From: Mesotaenium endlicherianum
Taxonomy: Eukaryota; Streptophyta; Zygnematophyceae; Zygnematales; Mesotaeniaceae
Direction of reading: 5' to 3'
DNA length: 64,000 bases
Assembly: GCA_009602735.1 (NCBI GenBank)
Contig: WELA01006610.1
Span: 179,719-243,718 of the forward strand
A program made the translations under genes and the position numbers. Positions 11,174-24,700 of this stretch are shown here, in pieces (the first letter of the stretch is position 1; every line of letters begins with the position of its first letter). The notes beneath the pieces were generated by a model, which did not search any database, was not told the DNA's origin, and saw only the letters and a program-made list of their open reading frames with translations.

Positions 11174-13368
11174 ATATGCACAGAATGAGAGAGAGAGAGA
11201 GAGGGAGAATGCTGTCAGCTCTTCGGCCCAGTGCCCACCTGAGACCAAGCAAGGAGCCATGGATGGGAGCCACAAGGAGGCACGTGGCGCTTCACGGGGA
11301 GCCTCTCCGCCTTCTTCTGGCGGTTGGACACAAGTGTCCGTGTACAGATATCGGGAAGATATCAGAAGTTTTGATGTCCAGAATTTTGTAGCCAGGCATA
11401 TTTTCTATTGGTTTGATTCCTCTTTTTGTATCGGATTCAATTTGTTTTGGGGAGCAACTGTCACAAATGCGTGCAGCCCTTTGCGCCATACAGCACCTGC
11501 CAGGTGGCGGCATTAGCCCCTGTACACTTGCTGTTATCTCGAGCTTGAACGCGGCAGAGATTGTAGTGGTCCAGTCATTTGATTGCAAAGCTTGCCAGCA
11601 GCAGAGACTCGTACTTACTATTTGTATACATAGCTAGTTAACAGCCTTGGTACAGGCCGATGCCATAGTACATACTAGATTTTGCTTTAGGTTGCACACA
11701 GTGAGGAGGAGGTCTTCCTCTTGGGTTTGTCTCCTGTGAACAATTGGGCCCATCTGTGGGGACCCCAGCTTCCAGGGTTGTGCTGAAGAAGAAGTCACAA
11801 ATTTTGGCAAAGTTAGGGAGATAGTGAGATAGGGTGAGCAAGATTGCGTCAAGGATAGCGTCTGTAGGCACGAGGTGTGCTGGTGGTGAGGTGTAGGTGG
11901 AGAATAGTGTTTTAGTTGAACTTGAGCTTTGCTTGCTTTTTTGCTTTGCGATCAGTGTTGCAAAAGTGATTTGCATTCATAAGGACAGGCTTTTGTAAGT
12001 CTTGCAGCATCAATATGCCAAATGCGCTTCGTATCTTTTTGCTCCAATTATGATTTTTCTTGATGGTTGAGCACACAGAATGTAAGTGCACAAAGGTGTT
12101 AGTCGAAGCACTTCTGTAAATTAGTCAGGCTCAATGTTATCTCAGTCCATGAGCCACTGGCTGTTGCGTGCAATATTTAGGGGCTGAAAGAAGAAGCAAA
12201 CCATCTATTGCGTGGGGGTCCTCTGCCCAGCCTCGTAGTCATGTTTTTGATCCGAAAGAGTATATCCTGTCCACATCAGTCACCATTCATCTCCTGAAGC
12301 ATCTCAGCGAAGGCATATAAGTGTTGCCTCATTTGCCAACCCCAGAATTCTTGGCACGGCCGCTTAGCATCATCAACTGCCAAAATGATGGTATGTACGT
12401 CAGCTCGTTTCAGCTGCATGAGGTGCACTCCTTAGCCTCAAGGACACCGGGAAGTGCTTTGCAACAAAAGCTTCAACAGGTCATAAGAACGATGAGCGTT
12501 ATGCATATTCTCAATTTTGTCGGTACTCATGTGAAGCCATCTTGTTTCTAGCCAAGGTTTTGTTTTGGATCAATCTTTTATCATCATTTCTGTGTGGCAT
12601 CGAGAATCTAAAGTCTCCACGCACCATTTTCGAACTCTCTGCACCATCATGATTGCACACCGAGTGACGACTGATGCAAGTGAATCTCTTATTCGCTTAT
12701 ATTATTCATTGCAATACACATGTTTGCTTACAATAATATTCCAATAAGGATTGTATAAAGGAGGTCTTTTGATATTAATGTGTTGACATGACAGAGTTCT
12801 GTGTAACTTGCATTATGATGTCTTTCCTGCAATTCCTTTGGGCAGCATATATGCTGCGAGCCTTTATGCCAGCCAGGTCAAGAAGGCATAAGCCCAAGAC
12901 CTATATGCAGCCAAGAACACATTTGAGCAAGCTGGCAGTCAACCGACTCTCTATGTGCTGTATTTGCTTCCAAACGAAGAGACAAGGAGAATGTGCATAC
13001 ATTTGGACTGAGAAAACGGAAGGACATAGTGAGGACACAGTCACTGGAAAGCTATCACCTTGCTCTGAATCGTCGCGAAGATTGCAAGAAACTGCCTGGA
13101 TTAGTCAGAGTGGCAATGTTGTCGTACACCATCTAATTCTCAAACATCAAACTATTGTAGATGTATCCTGAGATTATTGACCTCAATAACTAGAACTTGG
13201 AGTCTAAGGTGTTCCCTACAATCAGCAATATTTGTCGCTGATTCAGACTAGCGACAAAAGCAGCTAGTCATTGTATCGCTAAATACAGACCAAAAGTATG
13301 TTTTAAAACATCTCTGCCACGCTTCATTCAACACCCTCTTGAACTTCGTACAGAGAAGAGAAGGGGCG
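11174..13368. other. Intergenic region with DUF506 3' UTR
   Basis: An (AG)n run at about 11187-11206 lies just after the DUF506 stop, within its likely 3' UTR. The rest has no recognisable gene. The end of the region is the likely 3' flank of the PPR gene, which converges on it from the other strand. Confidence 0.55.
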
Positions 13369-16300
13369 CTACCGGGCTACCCCAGTTGAAGAGAAGCTTT
13401 TCAGCCTGCCTTGAGCCTTTGCTTTCAAGTACAAAGGAGGCAGCCGTTTCGATTTCGAGTACACCTGGGCACATCGCAGCAGGCTGTTGGCCATCGCATC
13501 CGGCTTGATATTGCACGACACCATCTCGTCGTATATCTCGGGCACCTGCTCACGTTCCACCATGTTTCCTCCTCTGCTTGGGTCAGATTGCGGATGAATT
13601 AAGTGGGCACATTCTTCGTCCTCACCTTCAATAATGCTTGAGGTCACTAAGGTCTCAAAATAGCTCGCATTCACCAATGCTTCAGAAGTTTGACAGTCAT
13701 CCAGCAAACAGAAAGTTGGCCAAACTTTACTTCTTTTGTGCTACTAAGGGGCAGTTTGACACCACTGCAACAACTAAAGAAATCTGCTAGCGCCAGATGT
13801 GGGGATGAAAGTGCGGGCACCAACATTGTGCAGCTAGCTGATTTCTAAACCTCAAGCCCTGACACCCCAGCTGATTGATTCTTCACGCGGCCGAAATAGT
13901 AAGCTAGTGAGACGTGGGTAGACATGTTGAGGTCGAGCTCCGGATGCACGCAGGCGCCGCGCAAGAATTGACGCCATCCACGTGAAAATATCGCTGTATC
14001 AAGTGCCACTTGAGACGAGTAACAATGCACTGCCACAGCTGGGACCTGGACCTTGTGGCAGTCATGTTTTCTATATTTTCTTCGCTTCTTTCTGTGACGT
14101 GCAGAAAACTGAACTGCGAAGGGGCCCAGGGACCAAATCACATGACGCGGGTGCTTTATTGCTCTCTCTTTTTCGTTCCTTCTTTGTTGTTTCTGGGTGA
14201 AGAACGCTTACTCTGTTGAGAATGCCGCCCGCCAAGTGCGCCTTCATGACCGCGGTGTAGCTTATCACATCGGGCTGCAACCCCTACACACAAGAACACA
14301 CGTGCAGGAGAGCACACCAATAATCGCACAAGAAGAGAAGTCAGCAAGAGTGAAAGCACAGCAGCCTCCCATGCAACCCCTACGCACGACGCGCACAAGC
14401 ATGCAGGAGAACACCGATCGCACCCACAGCCTCAGCGGAAATAAGAAGTCAACAAGTACGACTGGAGGGCAACCTCCCAAACTCCCGCCTAAAGTACATC
14501 CTAACTCATGCTTGATGACAAGGATAGGGGGCTTGCGGAAAAGGGGGGGCTCCAGGAAGGGGCGGAAGGGAAGGGGCGAGGGGGGGAGCGAGGGGGGCGC
14601 GGAGGGGGACGTTTGTAGGAAGGCGGCCAAGGAAGTGCGCACTGATGCTATATTTGCTCATCATCGCTGCACACAACTTCCTTCCTGTATCATTCAACAC
14701 CGCCCCCTGCCCCCCCTCTCTCATGCTACCCCGTTCCTCCAAGAATTATCACCTTCCCCTTGCATTGTCACCGATTCAAAAGGCTCTCACAACTGATAGG
14801 AAGTGAGTTCTGGCGTGAGGAGCAGTGTTGTCATTGGCCTTAATAATCACATGGACATTCATATGACTCATGCGCCCGAATGTGTCAAAACAGTCAGAGT
14901 CAAACACGCACATCCTTTCACGTAGGCGCTGCGGGAAGCATACGCGGGAACGATACGCGCATTAGCATGAACAAGGTTGCACTCCACAGGCAACAGCTTG
15001 CCAGCGCGCGTGGTGGCGTGTACGCGCATGAATAGACAAGGGCACATGACAAGCAGTGCTTGGGCAAACACAGAGGTGTGTGAGCAGCCAAAGCGCCCAA
15101 GCGAAAACCCCTTACTGGCCCTGCTGCCCCTTCTATGCACAATTGCCGCCGGTACATCGTTGAAAGCGACACACTGACAACCCGTCTCCGCCAACTAAAT
15201 CGAGAAAATGGGCACTCGGAGCACAGCTGGCCAGCTCTCCAAACGAAGCCCTCAATTTCGAGACCCCCAAAAGGCCTGACGTTCAAAATGAAATGCTCTA
15301 CTTCTGAAACCCAAAAGCCCTACTGAAGAGAGACCTTGATGAGAGCCTGGGAGGGGCACACCTGCTGGCGAATGGCATCGAGTAGCAGCAGGGCCTGGCG
15401 CGGCAGGGCGCCCTCAGCAAACGCGTTGATAAGCGTGTTGAAGAGTCGCAGCGTGACGGGCAGCCCCTCCTCCCTCACGGCCTCCACCACCCCCACCGCC
15501 TCCTCCGCCCGCCCCTGCCGCCAGGCACAACAAGGAGAACGACGAGGATGACAACGAGGAGGAGAGAACAGGACCACACCCCTGTCAGGGCTAGGAAGCA
15601 GGGCCGCACGGAAGGGGATCACAAGCAGACTTGGAGAATTGGGGGGGTGGGGGGGGGGGAGGGGAAAGGGTCAGGGGAAGGGGGGCGGCTTGGCTGGGGC
15701 AAGCATTTGTTTCGCTCTCTGGTGCTAGCATCGTCAACAGACCTAAGCCAGGGTGAGGATCTTGCAGCGCAGGTGCAGGTGCAGGGTGGAGAGGCTCGGA
15801 CCCGGGACGGTCCTGTCAAGGGGCGTGGAAACTTTTTCCAAAACACTCCCGCACCTCCCCTTTCTCCACCTCGACCCTGGTGCATCCACAGAAGGCGCCA
15901 CCATCACGTAACGGTGGTGGTCCCCCTCATTGCCATCTCAGCAAGGGTCCATGGAAACGGAACGAGGGCGAGGAGCATCTGGGAAGAGGTACGAGGAGGG
16001 GGAGCGAGGGGTCGCGAGAGCGACAGCTGAGCCGACGCTGGAGCAGGACCCGACACAGGAATCCGAAAAGGAATACACGGGAACGGAGAGATGAGTAGGT
16101 GTGCAGATGTGCAAGCGGAGATGGAGGAGAGAAAGGGACGAAGACGAGGGCGCATGTGGAGCGCTCTGCAGGAAACGGGTATACGACTGCGTGCACTCAC
16201 ATGGCGGGCGTAGGCGTTGGCGAGGGCGTCAAAGGCAGGCGCCAGCTGTCGGCCACGGAGGTCCGCCGCCCGCATGCCCGCCAGCGTTTCGTGGGCTTCC

Positions 16301-19300
16301 CGGAAGCTTCCCCGCCGTCCATACGCGCCCACCAGGGCCGCATACGTGGCAGCGCTCGGCATGATGCCACGGCCCCTCATCCACCTGTACGTGTGAATGG
16401 CCGCCCGCAGCCGCCCGGCCCGCCCGTACGCGTCGATGAGCGTGGTAAAAGTGGCGACGTCGGGCGGCAGCCCCGCGCGCTCCATCTGCTTGATGACGAC
16501 GGTGGTGGTGTGGAGGTCGCCCGCGGCCGCGTGCGCCGTCAGGAGCGCGTTGTACGTGGCCGCGTCCGGGACCAGGCCCAGTTCCGGCAGGTCCTCAAAC
16601 AGCCTGCCTCCCCCAGCGGGTCCGGGCACAGGCGCAGACGCAGAGACAGGGTCAGGTGCGGCGGCAGGCACGGGGGCAGGGACAAGGACAGACACAGGGG
16701 CAGGGATTGGCCCAGGGACAGGGACAGGGGTAGGGACAGGGGCAGGGACAGGGACAGGGACAGGTGCAGGCAGGCACAAGGGCCGGGGCAGTCACAGGGG
16801 TAGGGGCAGCGACAGAGACAGGGACAGGGACAGGGAGGATGAGGTTTCGGGCTTTGGCTCAGGCCATCGCCTGGATCTTGTACAAAGAGTGCGTAAGTTG
16901 CAGCGCCCTGGAGGCAGGACACTCCAGGGATGTGCCACCTGGTGCGTCCCAAGGCCGGCCAAGAGAGAGGCGTTAGCGTGCGAGCCCTGTCACACAGCGG
17001 TGGCTTCCTTCTGTGACTGTCCTCTGTCCTCATGAATGGCGTGAGAGCATGTGGCAAGAAGCGACCAACTGTAACTGAATATATTGCTTGCTATAAAGGA
17101 CAATGACCAGCTTGGGCCCCGAGGACGCGCGGAGGAGCGTGTAAGGATTGGCATCGCTCTCACTGGCACAAGTATGGCGATAAGCATGTGCCAATCATGC
17201 ATACAAAAGTGACACCAGGATATCACGTGCACTGGGTCGCGAGAAACGAGAAAACAGGGAAGAAAGAGGAAACAAGCAGCAACTGGCAGCGTCCGCCTGG
17301 AGCTTTCCCCCCGCATCTCAGACGCCGTAAGAGAGACCACGCAACATGAGATGGTGCAGGGGCCAGAAAGACGCCGTAAGAGAGACCACGCAACGTGGGA
17401 TGGTGCAGGGGCCAGGAACGCCCACACTCACTCAATGGCCTGCTGGGGCTTGCCGCTGCACGCGAGCGTGTGGATCTTGAGGTTGTAGTGGCGCAAGTCC
17501 GGGTCCACGCCGTCCCTCTGCATGACCCTGTCCACGCCCAGGGAGCTCCCCGCCCGGTCCGCGTTCCGCAGGGCAGCCGCAAAGATGTTCCAGCTGCCCG
17601 CGTCGCGCTCCACCCCCAGCTGGCGCATCCTCGCCAGCACCAGCTCCACCCCAATGTGGTCCCCGCGCTCCGCGTATGCGTGCTCCCACGCGCCGAAGAA
17701 GATGGCGTCCGGCGCCAGGTGCGCCTCCCTCAGGCGCGCCAGCAGCGCCTCCCCCTGGTCCTCCCTGCCCTGCTTGCAGTAGGCCATCAGAAGGCCCGTG
17801 AAAGTGCGCAGGGTGGGGGCCACCCCCGCGCGGCGCATGCCCTCCAGCAGGTGCTCCGCCGGCCCCACCTGGCCAGCCCTGCCATACGCCAGCATGAGCG
17901 CGTTGTACGTCACCACGTTTGGCTTCAGCCCCTCCCGCCGCCGCCCGGCGCTGTCGTTCCTCACTGTACCTGCCGCCCACGCCGCTGTCGTCGAGGCCGT
18001 CGGCGTTGTCGCCGGCAGCAGCGGCGGCGGGGGCCGCTGCATCTCCTCGAAGAAACTCTCGGCCAGCCCGGTCTCGGCGGCGTGCGCGCACGCCACCACC
18101 ATGGCCGTGTAGGCCACCGCGTCGGGCTCGCCCCCCGCCCCCTGCTGCCGCAGGAAGGCCTCCCAGACCCGCAGGATCGCCGGCAGGCCCTCGCCCCCAC
18201 GGTCCAGCGCCGCGATTACAGCTGTGCACGAGTACGCGGTCAGGGGGCAGCTGTCGCGCGCGAGCGCCTCTGCCAGAGCCAGCACCTTGGCGGGCCGGCC
18301 CCACCTGGCACCGGCGCACAGGAGTGCGTTCTGCGATGCCACCCCCAGGGACCTCCTCCTCTGCGGCAGCCCGCTCACGAAGTCCTCGGCCGCCGCCAGC
18401 CCCTGGTCGCGGCTCACGGCCGAGATCAGCTGGGCCATCGTTGCATCGTCCATGGCCTGACACGTGGCAGCCCCCGCCACGATCCCGGCCCCGGCTGCAG
18501 CCCCAGGGACAGCCCCAACCCCGGCCCCAGCCACACTCTCATCTCCCTCGAAGGGAACGCTCCCCCTCCCAGCAGGCTCGTTCGTCCGAGGCTCCCATGA
18601 CCCTGCAGGAGTTCCAGCGTGCACCAGCGCGCCGGCATCGGCAGCAACGGACTGTGGGGAGCTTGAAGTCGACAAGGAGGAACTATCCAAAGCAGCGCCG
18701 GAGCTCGGCGCAGCCTCGGGTGGTGGCCTTCCAGCCGCGCTCTCCTCCTGCACCCCCCCCTGTTGTCCCTCCTTCTGCTCTCGCTCCCCCTCCTCTAAGC
18801 GAGGCACCCTAGGACCCCCGCTGCTAGAGCCCTTGCCTTCCCCAGGTGTACCTGGTGAGGGGGGTGGGGGCTGGGATAGAAGCCACCTGGACACTTCCAG
18901 GGCCAGCTGAGACTCCCTCCGCTTGCACAAGGCCTGCACCAGCGCACTCCTCTCCCGCTGCCCCAGAGTCCCGACCCTCTCGAGCATCTCTACTCCCGCC
19001 CCGTGCACGCCCGCTGCCCCCCTGCTCCCCCTCTCCTCCAGTGCCTCCAACAGCTCCACAAACTCCTGCGAGTTTTTTTTCCTCAGAGATGCCAATGAGG
19101 CCCTGGGCTTCTTGCTCTTCCCCTCCCTGCTCCACACATTCCTGGAAACACTGCTCTTGTTCTTATTGATATCGTCCTCAGCGACAGCTATGCTTTCTGT
19201 AGGCCTGTCCTTGCTGGCATCTCGCCTCCACAGCCTCTGGCCATGTGCACTAACTCTATCAAAAACTACCTTCTGTTCGTTGTGCTGGGTCCCTTGAGCA

Positions 19301-20010
19301 GCAGCAGAAGAGGATGGGGCTTCAACGCCTCTAGTTCCCTGCTCCCTGATACTCAAGCTGCTGCTGAGCCCTGTGGGGATCCGCCTGCCATTATTGTCCC
19401 CATAAGTTTCTACACCACCACCAGGTCGAGGAGGCTTAGATCGGATCAGAGAATCTGAAAGTGCTGGACCTCCAGCAGCTTCCCATTTTCCGTTAGAGGT
19501 ACTCCCGTTGGTTTCATCAGAGCCGTCTAAAGTAAGAGGCCTGGAAGGCTTCGATCGGATCACTGGATTCGAAATTGCAACAGCTCCGTTGCCGCCTTTC
19601 CTGTAAGAAGTATTCCCGGAGATAGGTGTATTGGGATCACTTTCACCAGAAGAACTTGTGGAACTTGCAGAACAGCCTGGTTCCAACTCGGTGCTACTAC
19701 CGTGGTGCCCAAAATCAAATGCTCGACAAGATACAATACCTGACTTCTTTGTTTTTGTATAAGAGAAGTACAAGCCACCCCTGTGCACACTATCTTTCAG
19801 AATTTCATTGCCTCCTGGGGCCCCAGTAAAGTTGCGGCCAGAGAAGGCTGCTAAAGAGTTGCTCTCTCTTCGAGATGCATGCACAACTTCTGTTCTCTGA
19901 GTGGATCTGCTGGATCCCAAAATTGTCGTTGAGCATGCAATATTGGTAACCAGATCAACAGGGAACAACGTTATAGTTGCCATTGGAATGCTATAGCTTG
20001 GAAGCGTCAC
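13369..20010 (-). CDS. P-class pentatricopeptide repeat protein, CRP1-like, probably plastid
   Basis: Five exons on the minus strand: 20010-17432, 16603-16201, 15514-15362, 14283-14212 and 13545-13369, giving 1127 residues with matching phases. About the first 510 residues are Ser/Gly-rich, start with a transit-peptide-like stretch and include two IRSKPxRP repeats. About a dozen 35-residue PPR motifs follow, for example GLKPNVVTYNALMLAYGRAG and GLPPDVATFTTLIDAYGRAG. Each splice joins motifs in register: AIE|LFEDLPELG, and ILNR|VPEIYDEM, which keeps 35-residue spacing. PPR proteins bind organelle RNA with one motif per base; there is no E/DYW or SMR tail. The C-terminal run (NAYARHGRAEEA, FNTLINAF, PDVISYTAVMKA, VPEIYDEM, KPD) resembles CRP1, needed for plastid petA/psaC expression, as I recall it. 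That identity is a guess; the PPR call is firm. One repeat is interrupted by a Pro/Ala-rich insert of about 40 residues. Confidence 0.85.
16616..16850. repeat. CAGGGA-type minisatellite in a PPR-gene intron
   Basis: Degenerate six-base units, mainly CAGGGA/CAGGGG on the + strand, fill most of the 3' half of the first intron of the PPR gene. They end within about 15 bases of its acceptor. The transcript strand is therefore a C-rich CCCTGT array next to the splice site. Confidence 0.85.
17321..17418. repeat. 49-bp direct tandem duplication in PPR intron
   Basis: Two head-to-tail 49-bp copies start at 17321 and 17370 with GACGCCGTAAGAGAGACCAC and differ at a few positions. They sit just inside the donor of the first intron. 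Confidence 0.85.
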
Positions 20011-21749
20011 CCGTTGCGTGCCCGTCCTCCCTTGATTAGGAACAGTGACAGGCGAACATTGGGAACGATTTTACCAAGGTCCTGACGCGGGCATTCAGAA
20101 TGTAAAGTGACACCAATAAGTGCTCGGAGCTCAATTCTCCCTATCTTTGCATGCCCCAGTAAGCACCCATTCGATTACCTCGTCGGCACCAAATTGGTCA
20201 AGTGATAGTAGTGTAAAGTCTGATCGAAGTATGCTGCTCTTGCGTACATGAGCTTCCACAAGCATTTATTTAGAGAGGTCAGCTTCCTCGAGCTGCTAGA
20301 AAGACGTGAACATGTCTACGCCACGAATTGCAGTGGGTTGCAGGTGGATAGTTGTATCCGGAGTTCAGGACCAGCGTGCATGCCAGTGCATACGATCAGT
20401 TATAATTGGTCCAAAGAGGTTTGAAGCTGGTCCAAAGCGCAGTTGCGTTGAAGTCAAAGCACCGAACGCTACTTTTTTGCTGCAGCTTTCTGGCACGCAC
20501 GAGCATGTTGCCAACGCTCGATGCAGTTCCGATGCTGCTCGATCTCACTCGATCTGATCCGCATGGCACAAAGTAGTACGATAACGTCACAGGGGGTTAG
20601 TTAGTACGGAAAAGAAAAGCAAAATGAGGCAACATGATTTCCAAATTGGCCAACGGAGCAGGACCTGAGCAGGACACGAGTTGACGACAATTTACATCAA
20701 GTGCGTTACACTGGCGTACACCGATGACCGACCCCACACGATGTCATAACCAACTGTCAATGGACTTCAAAACTCAGCTTCATCAAGTGATACAAAGCAA
20801 CAACAAACCATACCAAGCTGGGGGGAAAAACATGCGTAAAAGAATGGCTTACCTTTGATTTTTTGCGTAATGCATTGAACATACGTCTTTAATACAATTA
20901 TTTAATTTGATATTCTATGCATTATATAGTATTAAATAACACTATACCTTACACTGACCAAACATTTTTTTTGTGTAATTTCTCCTCAAACCTTAAATGG
21001 AGGTCCTTCCCCATGATACCAAGCTATAGTTATGCATACTCATCTCAACTCACCATTAGTCTGCTCTAGTACAGCTACCTACAAAGGCATACAGCTTGCC
21101 GCAAACAGCGCCACTTGTCAAGCCACTAGTAAGCGTGTGCACCCACGCGTTAACAACAATTCAAAAAGGTTCACATCTTTTTATTGACCTGCTTGCGCTT
21201 CGCTTTATGCTTGAAAACCATTGACACCTAACTAATATTTCAAATCTATCTAAAAAATGTATGTGATGCGAACGAGTTTGAATCTCCGCATTCTTCCTCA
21301 TTCTTTGCCAATTTTCATACTAATATTCTGCCCTTCTGCATACAGAAAAGAAGCCAAATTGAGTACTTGTAACAAAATTGGTTGCGCTTTTGCCTTTCAC
21401 AATCAATAACTCGAAAAAAAAAAAAGGGGTGCATATTTTTGCCACCTCTCCACGCTGGAATGACGGGGACATCACCAAAAAGAAGAGGAAGGAGTGTCGG
21501 ATGACAGCAGCAACAGCTTAAGTAGAAGTGTAGATATTGCAAAACAATTTCACTTCTCGATGCTGCAGACGTTGACCCAAAGCCGCCTGCACTTCCTTCA
21601 AATATTCCCAAACACGAACTTGTCACCATGCACATGTATAAAACATAGTTGAGTAACAATTGGCCAGAAGTGCGCATAAAGGCGAGGCAGTTCATATCCA
21701 CCTCTCCACAGTGCGCATAGTGGTAAACAGATACTCAAGCTACAAAATG
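20011..21749. other. Spacer between PPR and SMYD4-like genes
   Basis: About 1.7 kb holding the likely promoter of the PPR gene (near 20011-20300) and the 3' flank of the SMYD4-like gene. A strongly AT-rich stretch lies at 20870-20970. No other gene was recognised. Confidence 0.55.
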
Positions 21750-24700
21750 TCAGGCAATAATTTTATTGGCCATGCGTGCTCCATAGTGGGCACAATATAT
21801 CTTGCGTGCGGCCCCCCTAGCATCCTCTCCTGCTGGAGCATCACCAGCGGCTACATGAATGGAGGCCAGCTTGGCATACTCGTGAGCAATCACAATGCTT
21901 GAAGGCGGGTAGTGCTGCTTCAAAACCTGGCCGAGGGCACCAAATCAAAAACGAGGACAAAGGTCAGGACTGGACGAAGGCCAGGACTGTGTCACATGAT
22001 TGGGACAATGCACATCATTCTCTCTCGTCGTGCAGTGAGCATGAATATGCACGGGCCCCCGCAGTCCAACTGGAGGACACACGTGATGATTCCAAATAAA
22101 TTGAGTGAACAAGAGCAAAGATTTAAGAGATCCCTTGACGCAACCCCACTCTTAAGTTGGTCTACGAGCTGGACCAGAGGTCCGAAGCAGTGTCAAGTGC
22201 AAGTAGCTGCAATGGGAAGAGCCACAGCCGGCGGCAGTGGCAGCAGCAGCAGCAGTAACAGCGCAGCAGCAGCAGCAGTACCACCGCCAAGTGACTGACA
22301 CTTTTTGCTTCACACTAGACCAGGACACGAGTTGTGAACACTTCAGAACCAGCCAGCTCCACACTATCATGAGGGGGACTCTAACTCAGCACGTTCAAAC
22401 CACGTTTTATTCTTCAAGGTTCGCGGGAAAGTTTTTGGCAGTCAAATACATGCTCTTGCGAATTGCAAGACACGCTAAAGCTTGCGTATCTCTGTACTCA
22501 CTGTTAGAGCAGACAGACTGTGGGCAGCAGCTTCTTGGAACCTTTCTGCTGCGCACATCGCCTCCGCCACGGCATCTTCTGCCTGTTGACCGGAAACGAG
22601 ACAGTGAACATGTTCGGTTGGAACGAAGACAACTGGGCAGGCCAAGAGGAGCCGGGCTGGGCAACGAAATCTGCGAGAGGAGGATGAGATCACGATGCGA
22701 AGGCAATCATTCTCCACAACCTGCACTGGCGACTGCGCAGTCGATGGGGCGTGGCCCCATACACAGACACCCTTTGCATGCAGAGAGCACAAGCTCAGCC
22801 AGAATCCTACAGATTACATCGTGAGACAAACATGGTGGACCACCACCGCACACACAACGCGTTTCTACGTTTATGCGAGGCAAGCAAGCACGCCACCACT
22901 CCAGGAGGTGCGAGCAGAGAGTAAGCCGAATTGGGCTAAGCGAGCGCCGAGAGCGCCCACCAAGAGCAGCTTGATGGCATTTCGCACCAGAAAGTCACGC
23001 AGGGCGCAGCAGCACTTCCACTCTTCCACGGTGTCTGATGCCCCACAGACAGACCTGAGGCCGCAGCCGCAGCATGCCGCCAGACATGTCCATATAATAA
23101 CAAGCGCTTTTGGGGGTGGGACCACTACTGACCTCTGCGACGCGACGGCTGGCGGGATGCACAACAGCCCGCAGCCTCTTCAGGCACCTCTCCACCTCTC
23201 TCATGGAGGAAGAAGCAGCCTCCGATTCCAACGCGCTCGGAGGCTTGCTGGCACCACCACCCCCACCAGCTGCTGCTGCTGCCGCCCGCTGCAGCTTCTG
23301 CTGCTCTCTGCATCATTGCAGATGACACACGACACAAGCCGGCAGGAAGAGGCTGAGAGACGCACGCTTGAGTACAAGTGTCTCTGATGCGAGTCTCTCT
23401 GAGGGCACTCCTTCTGTGCTCCCTTCACGCGCATACAAAACAGCAGCCTTTAAGCAGTTCGCAAAAAAATGCTTGCTACGAGGCACACCTGACAAGGAGT
23501 CGCCACGTGTCATCACTCAGCTTCTCTAAGGTCGTCGCATCGACAATTGCCCCACACACTGTGCACACGCCCCTCTTGGCAGCTCCAGATGGCCTCTGAG
23601 AAGGCAACAATGCCCGGCCATTGCTCCTCGTCTCCTTATTATCCTGAACCTCCCCTCCAGACGACTGCAGACCCTCTCCCTCACTCCCAGGGAGTACAGA
23701 CAATGCAGTCTCTGCCTCATCGGCCGCAGACTCCAGGTCTGCCAGGTCATCCTGCAGGGCCGCAGCCCTGGGGACAACCCCCATGCAGCCAGGTGTCGTG
23801 CAGCGGTAGCCTCTAAGGGTGAGGTTGCCGGGGTCATGGCGAGAGCAGGAGGGGCAGGCGCAGCGGAAGAAGTAGCGCTCCACCAGCCACTGCCTCCGCT
23901 CGCCTCTCGTCTTCTCCCCTTTCTGCAGAACGCCACTCCCACCAGGTGTCACTGATACATTGCACGAAAGGGCTCAAGACTTTTGCCAGGCAGGAAGAGG
24001 CTGGAGGCATAGGTGAGAGGATGAGAGAAGCAAAGTAAGCAGCAGCGTTGCAGAGCTGGGGATGCAACGACTACCTGGGCTGCTTGAGGTATAGAGAAGA
24101 AGAAACTGTAACTCCATGAAAAACGACAGGACAGAAGCAGTGGGCAGCTCTGGAATGAGTTACTTTGATGCAGACAAGGTCCTGAGACCCCCCCTCCCCT
24201 CGTTCCCTTTCCCCAGTGACTAGCAGTAGCATCTGCAATTTGTGACAGTCAAAGTGACACTCCACAAGCGTGCCCGCCACATAAAACCTTCAGCAAATTG
24301 CATTGCGGGGCAGGGCGCAACCCCGCCCCGCTCAACAGAACTGTGATAGAAGTATATCAGCAACAACGCACGGCACAGACAAATGAGTCTCAGGGCAGCG
24401 GGCCCGGTCAGAATGTGCCAGGGCTCACCCACCTGGGGGCCGTAGCAGAGGCTGAGCTGGCTGCCAGCTGGCACGTCTCGGACAGCACGGACGGCAAGGT
24501 GGCCGCCCGTGAAAGAAGCGGCGACGGTGGGGTCGCACGCGTGGTTCAGCAAGCTGGCCGACAAGTAGAGGCCCTGTGCCACTGCCAGCTGTAGACACCC
24601 CCATGCCGGGACGCAGTGCAACCAACATGCGAGGATGCAATGAACAGGAGTGAGTCTCCAAGCATGGCGTCGACACGCTCAGGCTCTCTCTCTCTCCATC

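Noticed and set aside
10247-11273. Minus-strand open frames opposite the last DUF506 exon.
   Set aside because: They are composition shadows of a verified exon on the + strand.
13887-14045. A 159-base in-frame candidate exon within the last intron of the PPR gene, with AG and GT edges at phase 0.
   Set aside because: Joining 14212 directly to 13545 gives exact 35-residue PPR spacing; including this piece would add 53 residues without PPR features.
17395-18600. Long + strand open frame of about 400 codons.
   Set aside because: It is the antisense shadow of the GC-rich PPR coding exon, with Pro/Arg/Gln-rich sequence and no domain.
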